Positions 8,751 to 18,143 of a stretch of DNA of 64,000 nucleotides are shown piece by piece; within the stretch, counting starts at the first letter, position 1, and every line of letters starts with the position of its first letter. The stretch is from Alteromonas sp. 1_MG-2023 (GTDB lineage: Bacteria > Pseudomonadota > Gammaproteobacteria > Enterobacterales > Alteromonadaceae): NCBI RefSeq assembly GCF_030547075.1, contig NZ_JAUOQH010000012.1:1-64000 (forward strand), in the 5' to 3' direction. The translations under genes and the position numbers were made by a program. The notes under the pieces were generated by a model that saw only the letters and a program-made list of their open reading frames with translations, had not been told where the DNA came from and did not search any database.

Positions 8751-9740
8751 ATGAATAAACCTCCGTTCGTTGTCACTGTTTTAGGGTTTGATCACGCATT
8801 AGCATCAGCTATTACGGGTGCGCTTGACGTGTTTGCCTTTGCTGGTGTTAGTTGGCAGCGTATTCATAACCAGCCTACTACCCCCAAATTTAAAGTTCAG
8901 TTGGCGAGCTTTCATGGAAGGCCTTTCCATTGCACCAATCAATTATTGCTAACACCCAATATTGCCATTGAAGATGTGACAGACACGCACATTTTAGTTA
9001 TCCCCACTATTGGGGGAGATATAGATACCGTTTTAAAAGAGAATGCCAATCAACTTGTGCATATTAAGCGACTACAAAAACGCGGTGCCGATATCGCGAG
9101 CAACTGCACTGGTAGTTTCTTACTCGCAGAATCTGGCTTACTGGATAATAAAGTAGCGACTACCCATTGGGGTTATGCTGATAAATTTCGCTCCCGTTAT
9201 GCCAACGTAAACTTACAGCCTGAAAAAATGGTAACTGAACAAGATGCTATTTTTTGTGCAGGTGGCGGTATGGCGTGGATAGATTTAGCCATTTTATTGA
9301 TAGAGCGCTATTGCGGCCATCAAGTTGCTAGCGATACTGCAAAGTCACATGTTCTCGACTTCTCTAGGCCCAATCAAACGGTGTATGCAAGTAGCCGTCA
9401 GCATAAATTTCATCAAGATAAAGATGTACTCGCAGTACAAAATTACTTGGAAGCGCATTTTACCCAGCGGTTAACACTTAAACATGTTGCCCATACCCAC
9501 AACATGACGGAACGCACATTAATAAGGCGATTCAAGCAAGCTTGCGCCATTACTCCCATACAATATTTACAAAGTTTACGGTTAGAACAAGCCCGTAAAA
9601 TACTGGAAACCTCTATGTCTCCCCTTGAGTCGATTGTAAATGGTGTGGGGTATGAAGACTTAAGTTCTTTCACTCGGCTTTTTAAAAAGAATACCGGATT
9701 ATCTCCTTCTCAATATCGTGCAAAGTTTATAAGAAAATAA
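8751..9740 (+). CDS. GlxA family transcriptional regulator (DJ-1/PfpI domain + AraC HTH)
   Basis: A 329-residue regulator. Residues about 5-195 form a class I glutamine-amidotransferase-like (DJ-1/PfpI) domain with the family cysteine at position 119 (SNCTGSFLLAESGLL), followed by TTHWGYADKF. Residues about 225-329 form the AraC/XylS double helix-turn-helix, ending in GYEDLSSFTRLFKKNTGLSPSQYR. GlxA-type proteins act as transcription activators with a ligand-sensing N-terminal domain. Its divergent position next to the acyl-CoA dehydrogenase operon makes that operon the likely target, and the TonB receptor gene downstream a possible second one. No Shine-Dalgarno is obvious before the ATG. Confidence 0.9.
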   Translation: MNKPPFVVTVLGFDHALASAITGALDVFAFAGVSWQRIHNQPTTPKFKVQLASFHGRPFHCTNQLLLTPNIAIEDVTDTHILVIPTIGGDIDTVLKENANQLVHIKRLQKRGADIASNCTGSFLLAESGLLDNKVATTHWGYADKFRSRYANVNLQPEKMVTEQDAIFCAGGGMAWIDLAILLIERYCGHQVASDTAKSHVLDFSRPNQTVYASSRQHKFHQDKDVLAVQNYLEAHFTQRLTLKHVAHTHNMTERTLIRRFKQACAITPIQYLQSLRLEQARKILETSMSPLESIVNGVGYEDLSSFTRLFKKNTGLSPSQYRAKFIRK

Positions 9741-9862
9741 TTATTTACAACAAAGATAAGTTTTTATTACTTACTATGTGTAAAATACAACGCCGCGTAC
9801 AGAGCACTTTTTCTGTATCCAAAATTACTATAAAAGCATAATTCAAAACTCTTGGTGGACAC

Positions 9863-12082
9863 ATGAGAACACATAAACTAGCCTCTTTGGCGCTTGCAGT
9901 TAGTGCAGCGTTCAGTACTTCAATCGTTGCTCAAGAAGCAGAAACAACACAAAAAAAAGAAACTGCGCTTGAACAAATTACCGTTACTGCGCAAAAGCGT
10001 ACACAATCAATTCAGGAAGTGCCTATTTCTGTTGCTACGTTAAGTGGCGAGAAATTCGAAAGCCTTTTTTCTGGTGGTGAAGATATTCTTGCACTCGCGG
10101 TTCGCGTACCAGGATTATACGCTGAATCATCAAATGGTCGTGTAGCACCACGTTTCTATATTCGTGGCCTTGGTAACACTGACTTCGATTTAGCGGCGTC
10201 TCAGCCAGTTTCTATTATCATGGACGAAGTGGTAATGGAAAATGTGGTACTGAAAAGCTTCCCGCTTTTCGACGTACAACAAGTTGAAGTATTGCGCGGA
10301 CCACAAGGTACTTTGTTTGGCCGTAACACTACTGCGGGTATCATTAAGTTCGATACGGTAAAACCTACGCAAGATTTAGAAGGTTACGCTAAAGCAGGTT
10401 TCGGCTCTTACGGCACAATGAACTTTGAAGGTGCTATTAGTGGCGGTTTAACTGATGAGTTGTCAGCCCGCTTATCATTATTATCGCAAGAGCGTGATGA
10501 TTATATTGATAACGCTTTTACAGGTGAAAATGATGCGATTGGCGGCTTTGACGAAAAAGCTTACCGCTTACAACTTCTTTGGGAACCGTCTGACGACTTC
10601 TCAGCACTATTAAATGTTCACGGTCGTGATCTAGAAGGTACAGCATCAATTTTCCGTGGCAATGTTTTCAATCAGGGGGAAAATGGGCTAAATGCCAGCT
10701 ATGACCGTGACACCGTAAGTTATGACAGTGACCTTTTAGGCACTGGCGCTGATAACAACCCACAAGAATACGACGGGTTCGGTACTTCACTTAAGCTAGA
10801 ATACGACATGGATAACGTTACCTTTACGTCTATTTCAGCTATGGAAACTGCTGAGGGTTATAGCTTAGGTGACGTAGACGGCGATAGTATTGCTAGCCAA
10901 AATTTTGTTACGCAAGATAAGCTAAATGACTTGGAGCAATATACCCAAGAGTTTAGACTTTCTAGCAACACAACAGATGCTATGAACTGGCAAGTAGGTG
11001 CGTTTTATTATGACGCATCTTTCAACGTGACCAGCGTTGACGGTTTTTACGGTGCAACAACCGTTTTTCATGAAAACCAAACGTGGGCAGTATTTGGACA
11101 AACCTCTTACCAAGTTAATGAAAAGTTAAACCTTACCGGTGGCCTTCGTTACACCCACGACGATAAATCACTTATTGTCGGGGACCAAAACGTCAACGGC
11201 TTTGCGGTTGATATCGGCTTTGCTAGTGTTCAAGAGTATGATGATATTAACGTAGGCGACGGTCAAATGAGCTATGAGCTTAGTGCCAACTACCGTATCA
11301 CAGACGATATGTCTGCTTACGCTCGCTACTCAAATGGTTTCCGAGCTCAATCTATTCAAGCACGCGATGTAGCGTTTGAAAGTGCCCCTTCAGTAGCCGA
11401 TGCTGAGACTATTAATTCCTATGAAGTAGGTTTTAAGTCTGACTTACTAGATGGCACGCTTCGCTTTAATGGTGCAATGTTCTATTACAGCGTTGATGAT
11501 ATGCAGTTAACTGCTATTGGCGGTGATAATAACCTTACTGCACTTGTAAATGCTGATGAGGGCGAAGCCTACGGATTTGAAATTGATTCTCAGTGGCTTG
11601 CGACTGACGAATTAACGCTTACCGCTGGATATAGTTATAACCACACTGAAATTAAAGATGATACTTTAACCATTTCTGGATGTGCGGCATGTACGGTAAC
11701 AGATCCTGTATCAGATGATGGTAACTACATTGTAAACGGAAATTCGTTCCCACAAGCGCCAGAGTCAATCTTTAACTTTACTGCACGTTATACTGTTCCT
11801 ATGGGCGACAATGGTGAGTTCTTCGTATTTACCGATTGGGCATTCCAAGGCGAAACTAACATCTTCTTATATGAATCTGTTGAATTTACGACTGATGACA
11901 ACTTTGAAGGCGGTTTACGCATTGGTTACGAAAACTTTGAGCATAACTACACAGTAGCCTTGTTCGGCCGTAACATTACTGATGAAGATAATATAAAAGG
12001 TGCTATCGACTTCGCGAACCTTACCGGTATTGTGAACGAACCACGTATTCTTGGTGTTGAAGTTAAGTACTCTTTCTATTAA
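9863..12082 (+). CDS. TonB-dependent outer-membrane receptor
   Basis: A 739-residue receptor with a signal peptide (about residues 1-23, cleaving after SIVA), a TonB box region (EQITVTAQKR), a plug domain (IRGLGNTDF, VEVLRGPQGTLFGRNTTAG) and a 22-strand-type beta barrel ending in YSFY with the terminal aromatic needed for outer-membrane assembly. The substrate is not evident. The plug resembles the large class of marine receptors for iron complexes, lipids or aromatics rather than SusC. It starts at ATG 9863 after GGTGGA. It lies downstream of the GlxA-type regulator with a 122-bp gap and has its own terminator, so it may be co-regulated with the fatty-acid-like operon. Confidence 0.92.
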   Translation: MRTHKLASLALAVSAAFSTSIVAQEAETTQKKETALEQITVTAQKRTQSIQEVPISVATLSGEKFESLFSGGEDILALAVRVPGLYAESSNGRVAPRFYIRGLGNTDFDLAASQPVSIIMDEVVMENVVLKSFPLFDVQQVEVLRGPQGTLFGRNTTAGIIKFDTVKPTQDLEGYAKAGFGSYGTMNFEGAISGGLTDELSARLSLLSQERDDYIDNAFTGENDAIGGFDEKAYRLQLLWEPSDDFSALLNVHGRDLEGTASIFRGNVFNQGENGLNASYDRDTVSYDSDLLGTGADNNPQEYDGFGTSLKLEYDMDNVTFTSISAMETAEGYSLGDVDGDSIASQNFVTQDKLNDLEQYTQEFRLSSNTTDAMNWQVGAFYYDASFNVTSVDGFYGATTVFHENQTWAVFGQTSYQVNEKLNLTGGLRYTHDDKSLIVGDQNVNGFAVDIGFASVQEYDDINVGDGQMSYELSANYRITDDMSAYARYSNGFRAQSIQARDVAFESAPSVADAETINSYEVGFKSDLLDGTLRFNGAMFYYSVDDMQLTAIGGDNNLTALVNADEGEAYGFEIDSQWLATDELTLTAGYSYNHTEIKDDTLTISGCAACTVTDPVSDDGNYIVNGNSFPQAPESIFNFTARYTVPMGDNGEFFVFTDWAFQGETNIFLYESVEFTTDDNFEGGLRIGYENFEHNYTVALFGRNITDEDNIKGAIDFANLTGIVNEPRILGVEVKYSFY

Positions 12083-12120
12083 TCGCTACTTTGATTTAGC
12101 TTTTAAAGATTGTTAAATAC

Positions 12121-12157
12121 AAAAAGCGAAGGTGTCGTTTTACGACCCTTCGCTTTT
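12121..12157 (+). terminator. Intrinsic terminator of the TonB receptor gene
   Basis: A strong stem pairs AAAAAGCGAAGG with CCTTCGCTTTTT, extended inward by GTCG/CGAC around a TTTTA loop with one bulged T. It is followed by T6. Confidence 0.92.
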
Positions 12158-12247
12158 TTATTCTTGATTTGTGGTTTCTATCTATAAATTCCACTTAGGT
12201 GATCTTGTCTTTACCGCGACTTATTTAGCGCCGAAACCTTTTTGTAG

Positions 12248-12334
12248 GCTACATTTTCGGAGCCTAGGTTTTTGGCAGCTAAACTTTAAGAACCTAATTT
12301 TCTGAAGCTAAATTTCTGAAGCTAAACTTTCGAA
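12248..12334 (+). repeat. Degenerate 14-16-bp tandem repeat, six units
   Basis: Six consecutive units with consensus close to GCTAAATTTTCTGAA: GCTACATTTTCGGA, GCCTAGGTTTTTGGCA, GCTAAACTTTAAGAA, CCTAATTTTCTGAA, GCTAAATTTCTGAA and GCTAAACTTTCGAA. They fill most of the space between the receptor's terminator and the next, convergent gene. The last two units are the most alike. Confidence 0.7.
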
Positions 12335-12368
12335 TCCACGCATCCTGAATCTTTCGCTTTATAATTAC

Positions 12369-12779
12369 CTAAGCCGCAAACTGTTGGGTATGAGCAGCCT
12401 GCAGACCTCTCACTTCATTTTCGAGCAGTAAGTTTTCATGCAATACCTTCTCTTGTAATAGAAAGCGCTGCAACTTACGGCATACATTTACCATTCGGGT
12501 CATTTTAGTAAAATAGACTTGCTCTATTAACTCGCCTTTTTCATTAAACATGAAACTGGCTAATTTGCATTTTTTGTAAGGTAAATAGAAATGGTGAACT
12601 GTGAATCGGCGTGACACCGGTGCGCCCATCACTTTTTGATACATACAAAATGGCAATGTGTCAGCACGCTTATCTCCACCAAACAAATAGGTTAGCCGTT
12701 GAAATGGGTCTTGCCCCGGCGAAGATAATATTCCGAATTTTTCAATTAGTTGATCAACTGCTTTTACACCTGTTGTCAT
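12369..12779 (-). CDS. Uncharacterised 136-aa protein
   Basis: I do not recognise a family. The protein has a moderately basic middle (YLPYKKCKLASFMFNEKGELIEQVYF) and a leucine- and glutamate-rich helical C-terminus (residues about 95-130, LLQEKVLHENLLLENE) that could form a coiled coil; no signal peptide or membrane segment is visible. The frame is open up to 12863, but that extension would run through the terminator at 12841-12874. The ATG at 12777-12779 has AAGGGG about seven bases upstream, so translation starts there. An AT-rich stretch at about 12800-12830 may be its promoter. Confidence 0.6.
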   Translation of the reverse strand: MTTGVKAVDQLIEKFGILSSPGQDPFQRLTYLFGGDKRADTLPFCMYQKVMGAPVSRRFTVHHFYLPYKKCKLASFMFNEKGELIEQVYFTKMTRMVNVCRKLQRFLLQEKVLHENLLLENEVRGLQAAHTQQFAA

Positions 12780-12840
12780 CGCGTTCACCCCTTTACTGGT
12801 TATATATACAGTATATAGATAATCGTTCAAAATGCAAACA

Positions 12841-12874
12841 AAAACACCGCATTGGCAAACCAATGCGGTGTTTT
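12841..12874 (-). terminator. Terminator of the RND efflux operon
   Basis: A perfect 15-bp stem AAAACACCGCATTGG / CCAATGCGGTGTTTT with loop CAAA. Its A/T ends let it work on both strands, and it lies 69 bp downstream of the end of the RND permease gene in that gene's direction. Confidence 0.9.
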
Positions 12875-12942
12875 ATCATTCGATTAGTACGCTAACCGAC
12901 AGGTATGAGGGTGTTAAACGCCCGACTATCGCAACACAATTA

Positions 12943-15900
12943 TCATTGTTGCTCTAGCGACGTCGACCTAGCTGATTCACTGTGTCTTCTTCCTTTAAAG
13001 ACATTTTTGATATCATCCAGTATTAAGTACAGCGCAGGTACGAGTAATAAGGTGATCACGGTAGCAAACAAAATTCCGAAGGCTAACGAAATAGCCATAG
13101 GAATAACGATTTGCGCCTGTAGGCTTCGCTCAAACACAATAGGCATGAGCCCCATGAAGGTAGTTAGCGAGGTTAAAATAATGGCACGGAAGCGCTGTGT
13201 GCCAGCACTGATTGCCGCTCGCATGAGTGAATGACCTTCTTGGCGTGCTCGGTTAACAAAGTCCACCATGATGAGGCTGTCATTCACCACTACGCCCGAC
13301 AGCGCAATGATTCCGCAAACGGAAAGTACACTTACGGCCATCCCCAATACTAGATGGCCAATGATGGCACCCACTATACCGAAGGGAATAACCGACATAA
13401 TAATAAATGGCTGACTGTAAGATCTAAGTGGTATTGCGAGTAATGCGTATATTGCGAACAAGGCAAACAACAAGCCTTGGGCCAGGCTCATCATCGCTTC
13501 AGCTTGCTCTTTCGCATTCCCTTGTAATTGAAAATCAACTTTAGGGTAACGAGCAAGCAAATCAGGCATGACTGACTCGATAACCTCACCTGTAATTTCA
13601 GATGGATCCATGAGTGCTTTATCAACTACACCTGTTACGGTAACCGAACGGCTCCCATCTACACGAATAATAGAGTCAAATCCTTCCCCTACGGTAAAGC
13701 TAGCCACTTGCTGAAATGGTATCTCTTGGCCGTTCGGGGCGCGAATACGCATGTTCTCTAAATGCTCAATGGAACTACGCTCTGCCTTGGGGTAACGCAC
13801 CATCACCTTAATTTCTTCATCATCACGTTGTATGCGCTGTACTTCTGCGCCATAAAAACCAAACCGAACTTGCTGGCCGAGTTGCTGTAGCGTAATACCT
13901 AATGCATCGGCTTGAGGTTTTAGTGCTAACTGAATTTCTTCACTGCCGCCTGAGAACGTATCATTAATATCGGTAACGGCATCGTAGCCAGATAGGATAT
14001 TTTTCAGTTCATCGCTAATTGCTTTTAACGACTCAATATTGCTTGAGCTGAATTCAAAACTAAGGTCAGAACCGCCGCCTGGGCCACCAGGAGCACCGAT
14101 ACTGAAGGTTTTAACGCCAGGAATTTCTGATACTTCATCACGCCACAATTGGTGGATTTCATAATCGGGTAATGATCGCGTTTCAGCCTTAGTTAGTTCA
14201 GCAAATACCTCCCCCCCTAAATCGCCATTATCGAATGCCATTGAGTGTTTGATAACGCCCTCACCCGACTCTTCTCTTACTTTCTCATCCATACGCATCA
14301 TGGACTCACGTAAAGAGGTAAGCACTTCGTCGCGCTGTCTTAGCGATGAACCAGGCTCAAGCTCGAAACTAGCGAACATGAAGTCATTTGGAATGCTAGG
14401 GAAAAAAACAAATCGGACAATGCCGCCGCCAAATAGACCCACCGTAAGAATGAGCATGGCCAAGAAAACCGATACTGTGGTGTAGCGATTACGTATGGCT
14501 TTTTCTAGAAAAGGTGCGTAACTGTTATGAATAAAGCGTTTGATTCCCTCACTAAAAAAGTCGCGGAATCGCTGTAACTTGTTCGCTTTTTCAGGATCGT
14601 AGGGTTTAAGCTTCATATGCACCAAGTGGGCGGGCAAAATAAGCTTCGACTCAATTAACGAAAACACGAGGCAAATAATAACTACAAGGCCTATAGTTTT
14701 CCAAATAACACCAAAGGGGCCAGACACCATCAACATAGGTGAAAATGCGGCTATGGTGGTAAGTACACCAAACGTGGCTGGCATAGCCACCTTTTTAACT
14801 CCTGCAATAACGTTATCTGCGCTGTGGCCTTTTTGATCAATTTCGGAATAGGCCGACTCCCCCATTATAATGGCATCGTCTACCACTATCCCAAGCACCA
14901 GAATAAAGGCAAATAAACTCAGCATGTTGATAGACACGCCCAGCATATCGATGGGCATAACCAATAAAGTACCTAAAAAGCACACTGGCAAACCAACGAT
15001 AACCCAAAATGCGAGTTTAATTCTCAAAAACAACGAAAGAACTAAAAACACTAACAAGCCACCAAAGAACATGTTTTCAAACATCATGCTCAAGCGATCT
15101 GCGAGGTAAAAAGAGCTATCGCCCCATGTGTCGGCTGAAATATGAGCAGGAAAGTCAGCTTTCTTTTCGTCGATATAGCCATTCACTTGTTCTGATATTT
15201 CTAATGCATTCTGATCGCCAACGGCTTGTACGCGAAGACTAACCGCAGGCTTCCCATCAAATAACGCGTATTGGTTATTCTCAATGAACCCATCATTGAT
15301 ATAGGCGACATCGCCTAACGTAACGCGGGTTCCATCAGTATTGGTTACCAGTATTATCTGCGAAAAATCCCAGCCGGTATAAGCTTGCCCCTTTGTTCTA
15401 AGTAAAATATCGCCATTTTCAGTTCGAATAGAACCACCGGGTAAATCGATACTCGACTGACTTAAACGACTTACCGCATCGGCAAATGTGAGGTTATACT
15501 TTTGAAGGTCTACTTCAGACAACTCAATAGAAATTTCGTAATCTCTTGCACCCACCACTTGAACACTTGAAATACCTGGTAGGTTAGCTACATCGTCACG
15601 AATGCCTTTCGCAAACTCTTTGAGTTCACGTTCACTTGCATCGCCGAAAACGGATATCCAAATGACATCTTGCTGAATTTTTTGCCGATAGATAACCGGC
15701 TTTTCAGTATCGGCAGGAAATAGCGGAATAGCATCAACCTGTACCTTTACCTCGTCGAGTAACGATTGAATATCGTAATCTTCTTCAACTTGGATGCTAA
15801 CGGTCCCCATACCTTCCACGGCGGTAGAAGTAATCTGCTTTATCCCTTCTAAGTCTTTAATCGACTCTTCTATTTTGAGAATAACGCCTTCTTCGACTTC

Positions 15901-16092
15901 CTGAGGTGCAGCACCTAAGTAAGGTACGCGAACATTGATGATATCTATTTCAAAATTAGGGAAAACTTGTTTTTGAATACTGAAAGCGCCAAATAATCCA
16001 CCTACAATGAGAAGCCACATCAATAAATTAGCGGCAACATTGTTACGCGCAAACCACGCGATTAAGCCTTTTTGCGTATCGATTTGGCTCAT
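12943..16092 (-). CDS. RND efflux permease (AcrB/AcrD/AcrF superfamily)
   Basis: A 1049-residue inner-membrane proton-driven pump of the resistance-nodulation-division superfamily: a transmembrane helix at about 22-40, a large periplasmic porter domain, TM2-6 from about 335, a second periplasmic domain from about 560 and TM8-12 from about 860. The TM4 motif LGIVVDDAIIMGES keeps both acidic residues used for proton relay in AcrB. It forms an operon with the upstream adaptor: the adaptor's TAA and this gene's ATG share one base (TAATG). No outer-membrane factor gene is adjacent, so TolC or an equivalent must be supplied from elsewhere. The substrate is unknown; drugs, organic compounds or membrane stressors are all possible. 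Confidence 0.93.
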   Translation of the reverse strand: MSQIDTQKGLIAWFARNNVAANLLMWLLIVGGLFGAFSIQKQVFPNFEIDIINVRVPYLGAAPQEVEEGVILKIEESIKDLEGIKQITSTAVEGMGTVSIQVEEDYDIQSLLDEVKVQVDAIPLFPADTEKPVIYRQKIQQDVIWISVFGDASERELKEFAKGIRDDVANLPGISSVQVVGARDYEISIELSEVDLQKYNLTFADAVSRLSQSSIDLPGGSIRTENGDILLRTKGQAYTGWDFSQIILVTNTDGTRVTLGDVAYINDGFIENNQYALFDGKPAVSLRVQAVGDQNALEISEQVNGYIDEKKADFPAHISADTWGDSSFYLADRLSMMFENMFFGGLLVFLVLSLFLRIKLAFWVIVGLPVCFLGTLLVMPIDMLGVSINMLSLFAFILVLGIVVDDAIIMGESAYSEIDQKGHSADNVIAGVKKVAMPATFGVLTTIAAFSPMLMVSGPFGVIWKTIGLVVIICLVFSLIESKLILPAHLVHMKLKPYDPEKANKLQRFRDFFSEGIKRFIHNSYAPFLEKAIRNRYTTVSVFLAMLILTVGLFGGGIVRFVFFPSIPNDFMFASFELEPGSSLRQRDEVLTSLRESMMRMDEKVREESGEGVIKHSMAFDNGDLGGEVFAELTKAETRSLPDYEIHQLWRDEVSEIPGVKTFSIGAPGGPGGGSDLSFEFSSSNIESLKAISDELKNILSGYDAVTDINDTFSGGSEEIQLALKPQADALGITLQQLGQQVRFGFYGAEVQRIQRDDEEIKVMVRYPKAERSSIEHLENMRIRAPNGQEIPFQQVASFTVGEGFDSIIRVDGSRSVTVTGVVDKALMDPSEITGEVIESVMPDLLARYPKVDFQLQGNAKEQAEAMMSLAQGLLFALFAIYALLAIPLRSYSQPFIIMSVIPFGIVGAIIGHLVLGMAVSVLSVCGIIALSGVVVNDSLIMVDFVNRARQEGHSLMRAAISAGTQRFRAIILTSLTTFMGLMPIVFERSLQAQIVIPMAISLAFGILFATVITLLLVPALYLILDDIKNVFKGRRHSESARSTSLEQQ

Positions 16093-17345
16093 TACATACC
16101 CCCTGAAGATACTGCTTCTTGAGAGCTAGAGCCTTCACTTGTTACTGATTCATTATCAGTTTCTTTGTCGTTTTCTGCTTCTGGGGGAGTAGCAGGTTCA
16201 TCACCAGGCAGTCTTACTTTCATGCCATTGTAAGGGTTTGGCACCGCACTGGTAACGACCAAGGCGCCGTTTGGTAAACCACCACCGATAAAAGCTTCTT
16301 GAGAAGTAGTACGAACTACGTCTACCGCTACAATTTCTATTTCACGGTCTTCATTTACCGTTAGTACAGTGTTATCAAGGCGTAATATCGAGCGAGGTAA
16401 TCGGGTTAAACTTTGATTTTGGTGAGAAACAATATTAGCTTGAACAAATTGTCCAAAACGAAGTGGTGCATTATCTCCGCCATTAAATTGATAAGGGTCA
16501 GCAACCTCAACAACCGCATAAAGTACCCGACTGCCAGAATCTAAAATACCTTCTGAACGTACTAACTTCCCTGTCCAAGTTCTATTTTTACCACCAACCG
16601 TTGCATTCAAAGTAACTTCTGATTGATGATCAGATTGATTACCAATATCCACAAACATGAGATCTTTATCGGTAATAGGTAAACGAACTTCTGCGGTATC
16701 GGTTGAGTATACGGTACTAACGGTAACGCCTGCTGCAACAAACTGACCTAAATCAATATTACGCTCAACTACGATGCCGTTATAAGGCGCTCTAATTTGG
16801 GTACGTTCAAGGTTACGATTGGCCCGTTCCAGTTTCGCTTCTGATGCTTTAACATTGGCTTGTTCTTTTGCTAATTGAGGCTTTCTTAAACCAAGCTCTG
16901 GAGGCACAACGCTGCTGACTGAACGCCACTCTTGTTCTGCTACTTTACCTCTCGCAATTTCTTCTTCTAGTGCCGCTTGCGCTTGGGCTAATTCCGCCTC
17001 GGCAAGTTTTACTTCGGTACGATAATCGTCTTGCTCTAAAGTAACCAGCACTTCACCTTTTTTGAATATGCCGCCTACAATAAATTTATCTGACAAACTG
17101 ACTACGCGCCCACTCACTTGGGCACTAAGAGATGTTTTGTTCCGCGGCACCACGTTACCCTGAGAAATGACTTCAAAGTTAACGGGCTCTGAACGCATTG
17201 TTGATGCGTCAACTAGGAAAGCAGGAATGTCGACAGGAGTTTGTTCTGGTGGCTTGCGTGAACTAATCATTACTGCCGCCACAATAAACGCCGCAAGAAT
17301 GATGATAAGAGGTATACCGCTTCTAACCCAAATGGTGTTTTTCAT
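16092..17345 (-). CDS. RND efflux periplasmic adaptor (membrane fusion protein)
   Basis: A 417-residue HlyD/AcrA-type adaptor. An N-terminal membrane anchor (about 10-30, PLIIILAAFIVAAVMI) is followed by a split lipoyl domain (SAQVSGRVVSLSDKFIVGG and later RAPYNGIVVERNIDLGQFV), a coiled-coil hairpin rich in Ala/Glu/Gln between them (about 105-185), a beta-barrel domain and a low-complexity acidic C-terminus (PPEAENDKETDNESVTSEGSS). It bridges the permease encoded immediately after it to an outer-membrane channel. It is the first gene of the two-gene operon, and the promoter should lie in 17346-17480. Confidence 0.92.
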   Translation of the reverse strand: MKNTIWVRSGIPLIIILAAFIVAAVMISSRKPPEQTPVDIPAFLVDASTMRSEPVNFEVISQGNVVPRNKTSLSAQVSGRVVSLSDKFIVGGIFKKGEVLVTLEQDDYRTEVKLAEAELAQAQAALEEEIARGKVAEQEWRSVSSVVPPELGLRKPQLAKEQANVKASEAKLERANRNLERTQIRAPYNGIVVERNIDLGQFVAAGVTVSTVYSTDTAEVRLPITDKDLMFVDIGNQSDHQSEVTLNATVGGKNRTWTGKLVRSEGILDSGSRVLYAVVEVADPYQFNGGDNAPLRFGQFVQANIVSHQNQSLTRLPRSILRLDNTVLTVNEDREIEIVAVDVVRTTSQEAFIGGGLPNGALVVTSAVPNPYNGMKVRLPGDEPATPPEAENDKETDNESVTSEGSSSQEAVSSGGM

Positions 17346-17705
17346 TATTTTCCCTATAAAACCTAGTACTACCCTTCACCCCCATTCCACAAAACGCGTG
17401 CTCAGCGTAATGTAAAATATAATTAGCGTACAAAGGGTTGAAACCATAGGTGATTTATTATTTTTATATTAGTCCAGTGTAATGTGTTTCGTGTCGAATC
17501 GCTTGCGTTCGTTTAATAAAATTTAAGTAAATTTTTACGAAAGATTGCGCACTGAGCTTTAATATAGAAAAAACTGCTCATAATTAAAATGTAAGATTGC
17601 TAAATTTTCAATAATCGTTGATTATTTAAACACCTGCATGCTAGCAGGTGAAGTTGCACTAAAAGATGCAGCCGTGAATTTGTTACATAAAAGGGATGAC
17701 CTGTC
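17346..17705. other. 360-bp divergent intergenic region with a small hairpin
   Basis: This AT-rich stretch must hold the promoters of the efflux operon (leftward) and the CBM48 protein (rightward). The only clear structure is CACCTGC-ATGCTA-GCAGGTG at 17631-17650, in the leader of the CBM48 gene about 55 bases before its start. No operator could be assigned. Confidence 0.5.
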
Positions 17706-18014
17706 ATGAGCCTAAAAAAGCAATACCTGAAATCTAAACCCGTTTGTAAAGTAACATTCCGCCTTTCAGCTGAAGAAGCAAAAAATGCTGACGAGGCTAG
17801 CTTAGTGGGTGACTTTACCGAATGGGACAAGCAACCTCTCACCATGAAAAAATTAAAAAATGGCGATTTTACACTAACGCTTAATTTAGAAACTGATCAG
17901 GAATACCAATTTCGCTATTTACTTGATGGCAAGATGTGGGAAAACGATTGGGCCGCTGATGATTATCAACCTTCTACAATAGGAAGTGAAGATAACTCGG
18001 TGGTTCGCATTTAA
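17706..18014 (+). CDS. Solo isoamylase N-terminal/CBM48-like domain protein
   Basis: A 102-residue protein consisting almost entirely of an early-set (E_set) domain like the glycogen-binding domain of AMPK-beta and the N-terminus of isoamylases. The characteristic blocks are ASLVGDFTEWDKQPLTMKK, DFTLTLNLETDQEYQFRYLLDG and WENDWAADDYQPS. No catalytic domain follows. Such free-standing domains are common in marine gammaproteobacteria, and their role (glycogen sensing or scaffolding) is not established. It stands alone between the efflux operon and etfBA, and ends at a bidirectional terminator. Confidence 0.82.
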   Translation: MSLKKQYLKSKPVCKVTFRLSAEEAKNADEASLVGDFTEWDKQPLTMKKLKNGDFTLTLNLETDQEYQFRYLLDGKMWENDWAADDYQPSTIGSEDNSVVRI

Positions 18015-18090
18015 TTGTCATCTTCACAGGTGTTTTAGCGAGTTGTATTCGCCTCTTTTAATTTCAAATAAGCCAAAAGTAAGAATCCAA

Positions 18091-18122
18091 AAAAAAGGCT
18101 GCGTTTTAAGGCAGCCTTTTTG
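18091..18122. terminator. Bidirectional terminator between the CBM48 gene and etfA
   Basis: Stem AAAAAGGCTGC / GCAGCCTTTTT with a GTTTTAAG loop, with A- and T-runs on opposite sides. It serves both convergent genes. Confidence 0.9.
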
Positions 18123-18143
18123 TATTCAGATAATTACGTGTTC

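Noticed and set aside
12780-12863. N-terminal extension of the 136-aa orphan protein
   Set aside because: It would run through the terminator at 12841-12874 and an AT-rich promoter-like stretch; the ATG at 12779 has a good ribosome site.
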